Assembly (NCBI GenBank): GCA_046331705.1
Contig: JAXLQJ010000004.1
Location: forward strand, 124,001 to 188,000
Reading direction: 5' to 3'
DNA from: JADJOY01 sp046331705 [NCBI: bacterium]
Lineage (GTDB): Bacteria > JADJOY01
DNA: 64,000 bases
The notes under the pieces were generated by a model that was not told the origin of the DNA, searched no databases, and saw only the letters and a program-made list of their open reading frames with translations. Shown here in pieces: positions 42,023 to 50,398 of the stretch (position 1 is its first letter; each line of letters opens with the position of its first letter). A program made the position numbers and the translations under genes.

Positions 42023-43618
42023 TCAGGAACCCGGCGCGAGCGAGACGCGCGCGAGGTCGATCAGATCCATGGGGTTGGGCTCGTAGCCCACCAGGCGCGG
42101 CGACACGAGCTGGTTCTCGGCGCGCGTGTAGAGGCAGATCACCGGCACCTCCTGCTCGGTGAGGATGCGCTGGGCTTCGTCGTAGAGCACGCGGCGCTTG
42201 GCGACGTCGGGCTCGGCTGCGGCGCGCGACACCAGCTCGTCGAAGCGCGGGCTCTTCCAGCGCGTCCAGTTGTTGCCGCTGTCGCTGGTGAACTGCGACA
42301 TGAAGTTGTCCGGATCCGCGAAGTCCGCCTGCCAGCCCAGGCGCCAGATCGCCGGCGGATCGGTGGCCAGCGCCCGCAGGTAGACCTTCCACTCCTGGCT
42401 GTCGATCGTCACCTCGATGCCCAGGTTGCGCCGCCATTGCGCCGCGAGGTTCTCGGACACCGCGCGATAGTCCGGGTCCTCGTTGTAGCTCACGTCGGCG
42501 CGGGGGAAGCCCTTGCCACCCGGGAACCCAGCGGCGGCGAGCAGCTCCCGAGCCCGCGCGGGGTCGAAGCCGAGGCCGATGGTGGGCTCGTAACCGACCA
42601 AGCCCGGCGGGATCCACGAGGTGCTCGGCACTTGCCCGCCACGCAGCACGCGCGGCAGCTCGCTCCGATCGATCGCCAGCGAGAGCGCTTGCCGCACCCG
42701 CGCGTCGTCGAACGGCTTCTTGGAGACGTTGAAGCCGTAGTAGACGCCGTAGAACTGCGGCTTGCTCTTGAGGCGCGGATCGTTCTCGTAGGCCGGCAGG
42801 TCCTGACCGGTGAGCGCGATCCAGTCGAGCTTGCCGGTCTCGACGAGGTTGAGGCCGGTGGACTTGGTCGCCACCACGAACGCCTCGACGCGCGGAACCG
42901 GCGGTGGGCCGGCGCGGTAGTAGCGGTTCGCGGCGAGCACCAGCCGATAGTCGTGGTGCCAGCTCTCGAGCACGTAGGCGCCGTTGCCCACCAAGTGGCC
43001 CGGTGCCGTCCAGCGGTCGCCGTGCGCCCGGACCACGTCCTCGCGTACCGGGAACGTGTTCATCATCGACGCGATCGCGGGGATCGTGACCAGCGGATGG
43101 GTGAGCCGCACCTCGAAGGTCTCGGCGTCGAGCGCTCGCACGCCCAGCGCCTCGAGCGGCAGCTTCCCCGCGTTCACGTCCTTCGCGTTCTCGAGGTCGT
43201 AGAGGATGTACGCGTACTCGGCGGCGACGTTGGGATCGACGAGCCGCCGCCACGCGTACACGAAGTCCTGGGCGGTGACGGGCTTGCCGTCGCTCCAGCG
43301 CGCCGCGGGATCCAGGTGAAAGAGGTAGACCCGACCGTCCTCGCGGGTCTCCCACGACCGCGCCACCGCCGGCGAGGTGCCGCCGTCGGGTGTCAGCTTG
43401 GTGAGCCCCTCGAAGAGGTTCGTCACCATGTGGAACGAGGTGACGTCCTGGGCGAGCTGAGGGTCGAGGCTCGGCGGCTCGGTGTCGAGCGGCATGCGGA
43501 TCGTCGGCACGGACGCCGCGGCCTCGCGGTCTCGACAACCGCTGCTCGCCCACGCCGCGCACGCGAGCGCCAGCAGCGTCGCCCATCGATGCACGGGACT
43601 CGGCGGGCGCACGCTCAC
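42023..43618 (-). CDS. peptide-binding lipoprotein, SBP family 5 (OppA/DppA type)
   Basis: A 531-residue lipoprotein: signal with lipobox ASSGC (Cys28), then the SBP_bac_5 domain: MPLDTEPPSLDPQLAQD (core EPPSLDPQ), FEGLTKL, WSDGKPVTAQDFVYAWRR (core DGKPVTAQDF), VGNGAYVLESW and RQALSLAIDR. It delivers oligopeptides or similar ligands to the OppB/OppC channel encoded next. GTG start; 12 nt after the VWA gene stop, so it belongs to the same transcript. Confidence 0.92.
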   Translation of the reverse strand: MSVRPPSPVHRWATLLALACAAWASSGCRDREAAASVPTIRMPLDTEPPSLDPQLAQDVTSFHMVTNLFEGLTKLTPDGGTSPAVARSWETREDGRVYLFHLDPAARWSDGKPVTAQDFVYAWRRLVDPNVAAEYAYILYDLENAKDVNAGKLPLEALGVRALDAETFEVRLTHPLVTIPAIASMMNTFPVREDVVRAHGDRWTAPGHLVGNGAYVLESWHHDYRLVLAANRYYRAGPPPVPRVEAFVVATKSTGLNLVETGKLDWIALTGQDLPAYENDPRLKSKPQFYGVYYGFNVSKKPFDDARVRQALSLAIDRSELPRVLRGGQVPSTSWIPPGLVGYEPTIGLGFDPARARELLAAAGFPGGKGFPRADVSYNEDPDYRAVSENLAAQWRRNLGIEVTIDSQEWKVYLRALATDPPAIWRLGWQADFADPDNFMSQFTSDSGNNWTRWKSPRFDELVSRAAAEPDVAKRRVLYDEAQRILTEQEVPVICLYTRAENQLVSPRLVGYEPNPMDLIDLARVSLAPGS

Positions 43619-43630
43619 ACGGGGTCTCCG

Positions 43631-44767
43631 TCAGGGTGACGCGCTACCGGGAGCCGCCGAGGTCACCACGGTGGTCACGTTCGGCACCGCGCGATAGCGC
43701 AGCAGCCCGGCGCGCGCGTCCACCGACACCGTGGTGGTCTGGGCCGGTGCGATGGCGAGCGGCACCTGCACCGTCTCGCTCTCCACCACGTCGCCGGACT
43801 CCGAGTGCTTCCGGTAGGCAAAGGTGAAGCGATGATCGCCGGGATCGACGATCGAGTCGAAGAGCTTCGTGGATCCCTGGCACGGCAGGTCGGCGTCGGG
43901 AGCAGCGAGCGCGAGCGGCTTCGCGTCGAGCTCGGCCTTGGCCACGGTGATCCGCTGGCAATACGCGGGCGCCAGGTGGCCGACGAGCTCGATTCGGACG
44001 TGGGTCGCCTGACGGATGCGCTCGGACTCGGCCCGGGCGCGCTGCCGGGCGAGGCGCTCGTCGCGATCGAGCGCCACCAGCTTGTCGACCCACGAGCGCA
44101 GCGTGTCCTCGATCGCGCGGATGGTGCTCGCGTTCACGTAGGCACCCGCCCCCGCCTCGGCGAAGCACGCGAGCTGCTGCTCGGCGTCGGTATCGTTCAC
44201 GGCGAGACCGATCACGTAGACGAGCGGTCCGTCGGCGCCGCGCCACGCGCGCAGCGCCTCGCACGGGTTCGCGACGCAGCCGTCGCCGCCATCGGCGACC
44301 ACCACGATCGCGCGCTTGCCCTCCTCGCTCGCCAGCGCCCCGCCCGCGCGCTTGATCGCCTCCACCACCGGCGAGAGCCCGCGCGGGTTCAGGTTGGTGA
44401 GCGCGCCCAGCACGTCCGCGTTCTCCGCGGGCGCCAGCGGCACGACGGTGTCGACGTTGTCGCAACCCGTGCTCGCGAGCGTCCCGAACGTGGTCATGCC
44501 GATGCGGACGTCCTGACGCTCCATGCGGTCCATGAGCGACTTGAGCGCCTCGCGCAGCACGATGGTCTTGGGCAGCCCGCCGAGCTGCCCCCACATGCTG
44601 CCCGAGCCGTCGACCACCAGCTCGAGCGCCAGCTGCGCACGCGCTGGCGCGGCGAACGACACGGCCAGCGCGAGCACCGCGACCGTGCGCGCGGCCACCG
44701 CCGCGAGCGCCGAAGGTCGCGAGCGGGCGCGCCGCTCAGCGCCCGCGGGTCGGGTTCGAGCGCCCAT
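43631..44767 (-). CDS. secreted VWA domain protein
   Basis: A 378-residue protein with a basic N-terminus and signal helix (about 22-45, ending ARAQ). The VWA domain (about 48-225) carries the MIDAS DGSGSM near the start, with conserved TTFGT and VVVADGGDGC. C-terminal to it are a coiled-coil-prone segment (about 235-255) and a small beta domain with two Cys. Similar secreted VWA proteins bind ligands or partners through a metal ion in the periplasm. It is 15 nt after the DUF4321-like gene and 12 nt before the peptide-binding lipoprotein. Confidence 0.8.
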   Translation of the reverse strand: MGARTRPAGAERRARSRPSALAAVAARTVAVLALAVSFAAPARAQLALELVVDGSGSMWGQLGGLPKTIVLREALKSLMDRMERQDVRIGMTTFGTLASTGCDNVDTVVPLAPAENADVLGALTNLNPRGLSPVVEAIKRAGGALASEEGKRAIVVVADGGDGCVANPCEALRAWRGADGPLVYVIGLAVNDTDAEQQLACFAEAGAGAYVNASTIRAIEDTLRSWVDKLVALDRDERLARQRARAESERIRQATHVRIELVGHLAPAYCQRITVAKAELDAKPLALAAPDADLPCQGSTKLFDSIVDPGDHRFTFAYRKHSESGDVVESETVQVPLAIAPAQTTTVSVDARAGLLRYRAVPNVTTVVTSAAPGSASP

Positions 44768-44782
44768 GTCGCGAGCGGCCCC

Positions 44783-45064
44783 TCACGCGCGCCGCAGCAC
44801 GATGAGCGCCAGCACCATCAACAAGAGCCCCGTGCCGTTGAAGTGGACGTGGAAGCCCAGGGTCAGGTCGATCACCCAGAAGTCGAAGCGCGTGGGCGCC
44901 ATCCCGAACGGCTGGCGCCCGGCGATGATGTCGTGGAGCAAGCCCTGCCCCGGCAGCAGCGAGCCGATCCCTTGGCCGAGCCCGGTGCCGAGCACGCCCG
45001 AGATCAACAGCACGCCGAGCGTGACTCCCAGCCCGGGACCACGTCTTCGATCGTCGCCGAACAT
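44783..45064 (-). CDS. DUF4321-like small membrane protein
   Basis: A 93-residue protein with two hydrophobic segments (about 12-35 and 68-90) linked by a loop with FDFWVIDLTLGFHVHFN, cited by the core DLTLGFHVHFNGTG. This fits the DUF4321 pattern of two helices around a conserved L-T-F-G-x-x-x-x-x-N segment; function unknown. ATG 45064 is used; GTG 45097 would add 11 residues. It opens the operon with the VWA protein, peptide transporter and regulator. Confidence 0.6.
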   Translation of the reverse strand: MFGDDRRRGPGLGVTLGVLLISGVLGTGLGQGIGSLLPGQGLLHDIIAGRQPFGMAPTRFDFWVIDLTLGFHVHFNGTGLLLMVLALIVLRRA

Positions 45065-45140
45065 GGTCGGAGGAGGCGGCGCAACGCCGCCGAGCACAAC
45101 GAGTGTCGCGAGCGAGCGTCCGGTCGCGGCGAGGCGGCCC

Positions 45141-45170
45141 GTGCTAGCGCGCGCGGAATTCGAGTGTCAA
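45141..45170 (-). promoter_or_regulatory. candidate sigma-70 promoter for the DUF4321-VWA-peptide transporter operon
   Basis: On the minus strand a perfect TTGACA (45165-45170) is followed after 18 bp by TAGCAC (45141-45146, three of six). The start is predicted near 45134, about 70 nt before ATG 45064. Confidence 0.45.
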
Positions 45171-45264
45171 TGCGATCGCGCCGCGAGCGCGGGTTGCCTG
45201 CCGCGATCTCCACGGCGTTCGCGTGCCGATCGAGACCGCGAATCCGTGCGCCCACCGACGCCCC

Positions 45265-45305
45265 CAAAAGAACACGCGGGAAGTGGCGAGACCACTTCCC
45301 GCGTG
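45265..45305 (-). terminator. intrinsic terminator of the pilY1-pilX operon
   Basis: Perfect 14-bp stem: CACGCGGGAAGTGG (45273-45286), 5-nt loop, CCACTTCCCGCGTG (45292-45305). In the minus direction it is followed by TTCTTTT (45266-45272), a clear U-tract. It lies 35 nt after the pilX stop. Confidence 0.88.
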
Positions 45306-45340
45306 AGCGGCTGCATGCGCGCTCGTCGCGCGCGGCGGGG

Positions 45341-45916
45341 TCAGCCGCTGTAGAAGTTGAGGTTGTAGGTCTGGCTCACCATCTGCGAGAGCGTGATGCT
45401 GCCGACGCCCGCGTGCGTGGCCACGGACTGCAGCTCGAACGAGTACTTCACGGTCTTGCCCGCTTCCTCGCCGGTGCTGCGGCTCGTGAAGCTCACGGTG
45501 TTCGGCATCGTCGCGATCTGGAACCACACGCGCGTCTTGCCGCTGTTGAGCGTCATGTCCGGCGTGATGGCGGAGAAGTTCGCGGCGGTGCTCGACCCGC
45601 TGCTGCCCACCCCGCCGTAGTTCCGGATGTTCCAGTAGCCCGCCGACGACGAGGTGGAGATGTCGTTGGCGTTGGTGCGCTGCGGCGGCCCGAAGTAGCG
45701 CTTGCTGCGGAACCAGCTCCGCGCCGCCTGCAGCCCCGCGTCGCTGCCGAAGAGCGCGGTCTGCTTGGCCACCTCGCGTCCCACCGAGGCCACGTCGCGC
45801 TGGCTCGCCGTCATGAGACCGGTGGCCGCGAACGTGAGCGCCACCAGGATCAGCAGCACCAGCACCAGGGCCACACCGGACTCGCCGCCTGGACCGCTTC
45901 GGATCGTGCGTTTCAT
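45341..45916 (-). CDS. PilX-like minor pilin/pilus assembly protein
   Basis: A 191-residue protein. A basic N-terminus leads to GVALVLVLLILVALTFAATGLM, cited by the core GVALVLVLLI, which is the membrane helix of PilX N-terminal domain proteins. Ser/Thr-rich segments follow, ending in TYNLNFYSG. PilX-type minor pilins prime and tune type IV pili together with PilY1. ATG 45916 has GGAG 7 nt upstream; ATG 45955 overlaps the pilY1 stop (ATGA) and would add 13 residues. The terminator follows. Confidence 0.72.
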   Translation of the reverse strand: MKRTIRSGPGGESGVALVLVLLILVALTFAATGLMTASQRDVASVGREVAKQTALFGSDAGLQAARSWFRSKRYFGPPQRTNANDISTSSSAGYWNIRNYGGVGSSGSSTAANFSAITPDMTLNSGKTRVWFQIATMPNTVSFTSRSTGEEAGKTVKYSFELQSVATHAGVGSITLSQMVSQTYNLNFYSG

Positions 45917-45951
45917 GTTGCCACTCCGTTCGTGGGACTGCGTGTCGAGGT

Positions 45952-48900
45952 TCATCGGTTGAGGATCTTCCAGCGGTCGGCGCTCACGGGCGATCCACCC
46001 GTGTCGATCACGACCGGGTGCAGCAAGGTGTCGCTGGTCTGGACGATCAGGGTCTTGCGCTCGGTATCCATCACCGGCTGCGACGGGACGCCGGCGCCCA
46101 GGTTGATGGCGCGAGCGGGCTGACCGCTGCGCGTGTCGCTCGAATCGACCGCGCCGTCGCCGGTGATGTCGAGAACCGGCGAGCCCGGCGCCGAGCCCGT
46201 GCCGGAGTTGAACACCAAGAGCGTCGGTGTGCCGCCGAAGTCGCACACGTTGTTGGTGGGCGTGAACGCGGTGATGAAGAGCATCCCGTTGACCAGCACG
46301 CCGGAGTAGATGGCGCGTGCGCCGGCCGCGGTGTTGCCGGATCCCGGCTCACCCGTGGTGGTGTTGAGCTTCAGGTCGACGTACCAGCCCGAGCCGCTGA
46401 AGCTCGTGGACGAGGTACCCGTGGTGGAATCGGTGGCGTTGGTGAGGCTGCCGTCGACCACCAGCGCGGTGGACGGGGTCCCGTTGCGCGCGCCGGTGTC
46501 CTTGATGCCGTAGATCCGCTGCACGCTGAGATCCGTGATGTCCGAGATGGTCTCGAGCTTGCCCGTGCCGAAGTACACCAGCACGTTCGGGTCGTTGGTC
46601 GTCTGGCTGTAGAACGAGAGGATCGGCCGCGCCATGATCGGCCGGGTGCTGCCGGCGCTGTAGACCAGCTGGGTCGGGTTGGTGGCCTGGCCGACGTCCC
46701 AGCGCCACATTCGGCCGAGGCGGTCGCCGACGTACACGCGATCGGTCGCCTGGTCGCCACCGATGTCGATGATCGCGGGGTCGCTGAGGCCGTTGCCCGT
46801 CTCGTTGGCGGGGTCGACGTTGATGACGGTCGCGTTCGCGAGACCGGTGTCCAGCGCCACGTTGAAGAGGTAGGCCTGGCCGTCCGAGTTGTTGGCGCCG
46901 GACGCGATGGTGGCCGCCCAGCTGCTGGTGGTCGTCGGGAAGGTCGCGCCCGAGGCGTTCAGGAAGTGGATCGCCGGGCGGGCCTGCGCGGCGCCGAGGC
47001 GAGCCTCGGAGAGCGTGCCGGGCACCGCGAACGACGTGGGGTTCGGCCACTGCCAGAGCACCACCGGCGGGTTGGGATTGGCCTCCGGGCCGGGGTCGGT
47101 GACGTCGAGGGCCACGTAGCCACCGTGCTTGCCGCCGCCCGCGATCAGGACCGTGTGCCAAGACGCGGCCGCACCGTCGACGCCGAAGTAGGCATCGACC
47201 ACACGCGGCGTGCCGTCGAACGAGAAGTAGTGGCAGTAGCCGGGGCTCGAGAGCGTGCTCTTGAAGATCGGCAGGTTCCAGTTGGGAACGAAGGCCCAGC
47301 GCTCGCTCCCCGTGACCGAGTCGAAGGCGTGGAGCATGCCGTCGTTGGCGGCCACGTAGATCACCGTCGGGCGGCTCTGATACGTGGTGTAGAAGGTCTG
47401 GTAGCTCGACTGCGGGTAGAAGAACGGCGGCGTGCCCACCACCACCGGGTTCGAGTCGACGATGTCGCCCAGCTTCCAGACTTGGTTGCTGGTGACGACG
47501 GTGCGCGTGCGATAGCCGGAGACGTCCGTGCCGCGCGCCCAGTTGATGAGGTTGCTGCCCTCGGTGGAGTCGGCGGCGCCGAGGTACGAGCGTAGCGTCG
47601 CCTCGTTCGCCACCGTGAAGTCGATGCGGTCGTCGATGCGCGTATCGGCATCGCCGCCGTCGATGGCGGTGTAGATGCGGCGTGTGCTGGGATCGCGCGC
47701 CGCCAGCAAGTTGCCCGCGCGCCAGATCGGGTTGGCGCCCGAGACGTAGGGAAGCGCGTAGCCGTAGAGCTGGCCCTGCCAGGTACCGCTCTGGAAGCTC
47801 GCGGTGACCAGCGTGTCGGTGCCGACGCCGGTGGTCGACACCACCGCGGCCGAGGTCGCGGACGCCGCCTTCTCGATGATCGACTGCGCGGCGCTCGAGA
47901 TGGCCTGGATGAACTCGCTCTCGTTGGTCGCGAAGTACGAGTCACCGCCGCCAGCGGAAGCGGTCTTCTCGAGCAGGTCCTGAACGCTCGACACGTCGTT
48001 CATGAACCCGATGGTGTAGATGGAGAGCGCCTGCCGGCCGCTGAACGCGGTCGAGGCGTCGAGCTCGCGGTTCACGCACGCCGCGAAGTCGTTGACCGCG
48101 GCGTCGTCGGTGTCGCTGCCCCACATCCTGGTGTCCGACCAATCCTGAGAGCAGTACGAGGTGATCTTGTCGGTGCCGTTGGACGTGTTGTCCGAGGCCT
48201 CGCGCATGTCGGTGTTGGGACGACCGTCGGTGGCGAGGATCACGAAGTTCGGCTGGCACGCGTAGGTGATCGGGCTCGAGAAGGTGCTGCCGCCACCCGG
48301 GTTCGAGAACGTGCCCTTGTAGTACTTCCAGGCATCCCGGAGCGTGTCGGCGAGGAACGTCTGGTACGGGTCGTTGATGATGTCGCCCGAGCCGACCGTG
48401 AACGAGGGAGAAGACGTGGTGAGCGACGAGTTCCAGCCGATCGTGCCGCTGTAGTTCATGAGGGCGTTCATGACGCCCGTGGCGCTGGTCACCGAGTCGC
48501 CGCCGTTGATGGCCGAGACCAGCCGTCCGCCGAGGCTGCCGTTGCCTGGGCTCGAGCTCGAGATCGCGGTCACGAACGACATGAGCCCCCAGTTGAGCTG
48601 GGTCTGGGTGGCGGCCACGGCGTCGCGCAGCGCCTGGCGCATGACGTCGTCGCGGTTCTTGGCCAGGTGCTGGTAGTTGAGGTAGCGGCCCTGGTAGAGG
48701 TAGCGCGTGCTGGAGGTGTTGCCGGCGCCGCTGGTGCCGCTCACGTGCGGAATGATGTTGCAGGGGTTGCCTCTCTCCACGTAGCGCCCTTCCGACGCCG
48801 TCATGTCCGGCTCGGCGATGCCCTTGCCGTGGTCGTAGCAGTGGTTCGGATTGGGCTCGCCCGACACGCCCGAGTTACCCGAGTGGTTGTACTTGGGGAT

Positions 48901-49506
48901 GCTGGCGGTGTTGGAGCTTCCGACGGTGTCCTCGCAGGTCAGCTTCTGCGCCGCCGAGCCGTTCTGGTACATGCCGAGGTTGCACTTGGCGGCGGTGGAG
49001 AGACCGAGCAAGCAGTTGCCGCTCTGGAAATCGTTGCAGACCTTGTTCTCGGCGTAGTCGTAGATCGCCGCGTCGGTGAAGCCGATCCCCGCGGATCCCA
49101 GCAGATCCGAGAGGTGCTTCTTCATGATGTTGGTCGAGATGTTCTGGCTCGCCAGGTAGGTCTCGAGCATTCCCTTGTAGTCGGGATAGCCGCTGCCGGA
49201 GCGGGCTTCGTAGGTCTGGACGGTCGCGTAGCCGTTGTTGAAGGAATACGGCGTCGAGGTGTCCGCGAAGTCCTGCTTCATCGACCCCGAGGTATCGTGG
49301 GCGATGAGCACGTTGGGCTTGACCGACGAGCTCACGATCACGGGGATCTCGCAGCTCTGCGCATGCGCCGCGCGCGCCGCCAGTCCCTGACCGATCACCC
49401 CCGCGAGCAGCAGGCATACGATTCGCTGCGCACGACCGACAGGCCGGATGGATCGACCACGCGGCCGCAAGCTCGAGGCATGTCCCACGTCGATTCGATT
49501 GCTCAT
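45952..49506 (-). CDS. pilY1: PilY1/PilC-type pilus tip adhesin
   Basis: An 1184-residue exported protein: signal peptide (about 25-50, ending AHAQ), N-terminal VWA-like domain with MIDAS D71-T-S73-G-S75 in AHDTSGSMKQ, and a C-terminal PilC/PilY1 beta-propeller (about 640-1150) with VYVAANDGMLHAFD, GGGKHGGYVALDV and DRVYVGDRLGRMWRWD. A dockerin-like DITGDGAVDSSD near residue 1140 probably binds calcium. PilY1 sits at the pilus tip, mediates adhesion and calcium-dependent retraction control, and takes part in surface sensing. ATG 49506 has AAGGA upstream. The gene overlaps or abuts pilX and is preceded by a sigma-54-like promoter. Confidence 0.93.
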   Translation of the reverse strand: MSNRIDVGHASSLRPRGRSIRPVGRAQRIVCLLLAGVIGQGLAARAAHAQSCEIPVIVSSSVKPNVLIAHDTSGSMKQDFADTSTPYSFNNGYATVQTYEARSGSGYPDYKGMLETYLASQNISTNIMKKHLSDLLGSAGIGFTDAAIYDYAENKVCNDFQSGNCLLGLSTAAKCNLGMYQNGSAAQKLTCEDTVGSSNTASIPKYNHSGNSGVSGEPNPNHCYDHGKGIAEPDMTASEGRYVERGNPCNIIPHVSGTSGAGNTSSTRYLYQGRYLNYQHLAKNRDDVMRQALRDAVAATQTQLNWGLMSFVTAISSSSPGNGSLGGRLVSAINGGDSVTSATGVMNALMNYSGTIGWNSSLTTSSPSFTVGSGDIINDPYQTFLADTLRDAWKYYKGTFSNPGGGSTFSSPITYACQPNFVILATDGRPNTDMREASDNTSNGTDKITSYCSQDWSDTRMWGSDTDDAAVNDFAACVNRELDASTAFSGRQALSIYTIGFMNDVSSVQDLLEKTASAGGGDSYFATNESEFIQAISSAAQSIIEKAASATSAAVVSTTGVGTDTLVTASFQSGTWQGQLYGYALPYVSGANPIWRAGNLLAARDPSTRRIYTAIDGGDADTRIDDRIDFTVANEATLRSYLGAADSTEGSNLINWARGTDVSGYRTRTVVTSNQVWKLGDIVDSNPVVVGTPPFFYPQSSYQTFYTTYQSRPTVIYVAANDGMLHAFDSVTGSERWAFVPNWNLPIFKSTLSSPGYCHYFSFDGTPRVVDAYFGVDGAAASWHTVLIAGGGKHGGYVALDVTDPGPEANPNPPVVLWQWPNPTSFAVPGTLSEARLGAAQARPAIHFLNASGATFPTTTSSWAATIASGANNSDGQAYLFNVALDTGLANATVINVDPANETGNGLSDPAIIDIGGDQATDRVYVGDRLGRMWRWDVGQATNPTQLVYSAGSTRPIMARPILSFYSQTTNDPNVLVYFGTGKLETISDITDLSVQRIYGIKDTGARNGTPSTALVVDGSLTNATDSTTGTSSTSFSGSGWYVDLKLNTTTGEPGSGNTAAGARAIYSGVLVNGMLFITAFTPTNNVCDFGGTPTLLVFNSGTGSAPGSPVLDITGDGAVDSSDTRSGQPARAINLGAGVPSQPVMDTERKTLIVQTSDTLLHPVVIDTGGSPVSADRWKILNR

Positions 49507-49582
49507 GATGTGCAGTCCTTGGCGCCAGACCACCCGGCATCTCCGAACCGAGTGACCCTCCTGGCTTTGCGCGGGGGGAAGA

Positions 49583-49597
49583 GCAAGGAGCGCGCCA
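49583..49597 (-). promoter_or_regulatory. sigma-54-type promoter for pilY1-pilX
   Basis: The minus strand reads TGGCGCG (49591-49597), four bases, TTGC (49583-49586). This is the sigma-54 consensus TGGCACG-N4-TTGC with one mismatch, and the invariant GG and GC are correctly 10 bp apart. Transcription would start near 49571, giving a leader of about 65 nt before the pilY1 ATG. Confidence 0.65.
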
Positions 49598-49867
49598 GCT
49601 CGCGGGCGGAGGGCGGCAGCCGCTACGGATCCCGGTGCGGCGCGGCGCCGCGCGACGAATGTCGCGATATGTCGAGGATTTTCGGGCGCCTGATGGGGAT
49701 CGGCGGGGCTACGCGACGATCGTGTACCTCCGCCGAGCGCCCGGGCGGCGTCGGCAGGGCCCGAATGAACCGTCGGATTTGACGGTGCTATGAAAAAAAG
49801 TCAGAGCGCGGAGGGAACCGGCACGATCGCATCGCCGTGGACGCGACCTGGTCCAGCCCAGACGCAA

Positions 49868-49899
49868 GCGAGCGCACGTCCCTCGGGGCGTGCGCTCGC
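49868..49899 (-). terminator. hairpin after the Cys-rich peptide gene
   Basis: Stem GCGAGCGCACG (49868-49878) with CGTGCGCTCGC (49889-49899) and a 10-nt loop, 35 nt after the stop of the bufferin-like gene. The following sequence is only weakly T-rich. Confidence 0.45.
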
Positions 49900-49934
49900 G
49901 ACAGCCGCGTGAAGCGGCCAAGGGCCGCCCGCGC

Positions 49935-50192
49935 TCAGTTGACGATCTTGCCGCTCTTCGCGTTGCACTCGGTGACGCTCGACCACACCCATCCCTTGCT
50001 GGCGCAATCGTTCTTGCCGGCGCAAGCGTGATCGGCGCTCTTGCACGCGCCGTGTCCCTTGCACGAGTTGATGCCCTCGCACTTGACCTTGCGAGCGCTC
50101 GCCGGCGGCTCGTCGCCCGCCTTCGCCGTCCCTGCGAGGAAAAGCCCTGCCACCGCCGTGGCGATGAGCGCGCCAGTGATCTTCGAGTTCAT
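49935..50192 (-). CDS. BufA2-like Cys-rich secreted peptide
   Basis: An 85-residue exported protein: signal peptide (1-25, ending AKAG) and a mature part with six Cys arranged as KCEGINSCKGHGAC, HACAGKNDC and TEC. The C-x-G-x-N-x-C-K-G repeats are those of small periplasmic bufferin-type metallophores (BufA2), ribosomally made peptides whose cysteines bind copper after modification. The modification genes bufB (DUF692) and bufC are not in the window, so it is either unmodified or modified by distant enzymes. GGGAGG precedes ATG 50192. Assignment rests on Cys spacing. Confidence 0.7.
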   Translation of the reverse strand: MNSKITGALIATAVAGLFLAGTAKAGDEPPASARKVKCEGINSCKGHGACKSADHACAGKNDCASKGWVWSSVTECNAKSGKIVN

Positions 50193-50284
50193 GGGTGACC
50201 TCCCGCATTCGCCGACGAACCGCTGGTCCGGGTCCACCATGGACACGGCCGACTCGGATCTACGCCGGAACGATGCCGCAACGA

Positions 50285-50307
50285 CGTTCCCGCACCACGC
50301 GGGAACG
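50285..50307. promoter_or_regulatory. palindrome upstream of the Cys-rich peptide gene
   Basis: CGTTCCCGC (50285-50293), 5-nt centre, GCGGGAACG (50299-50307), a perfect 9-bp inverted repeat about 95 bp before the ATG 50192. It could be an operator for a metal or stress regulator; no regulator is adjacent. Confidence 0.35.
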
Positions 50308-50398
50308 ACTCGTTTGTAACGGCACTCGCGAGCGGATGCACTACGCATCGCGTCGCGCCGACCAGCGTCCGCACCCGGCTGTCGCGCGCGCGCATCCG

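Larger units (their letters stand above)
49507..49934. other. non-coding region between pilY1 and the Cys-rich peptide gene
   Basis: About 428 bp with no supported gene. It holds the sigma-54-type promoter for pilY1 (49583-49597), a short A7 tract at 49792-49799 and the hairpin at 49868-49899. Confidence 0.6.
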
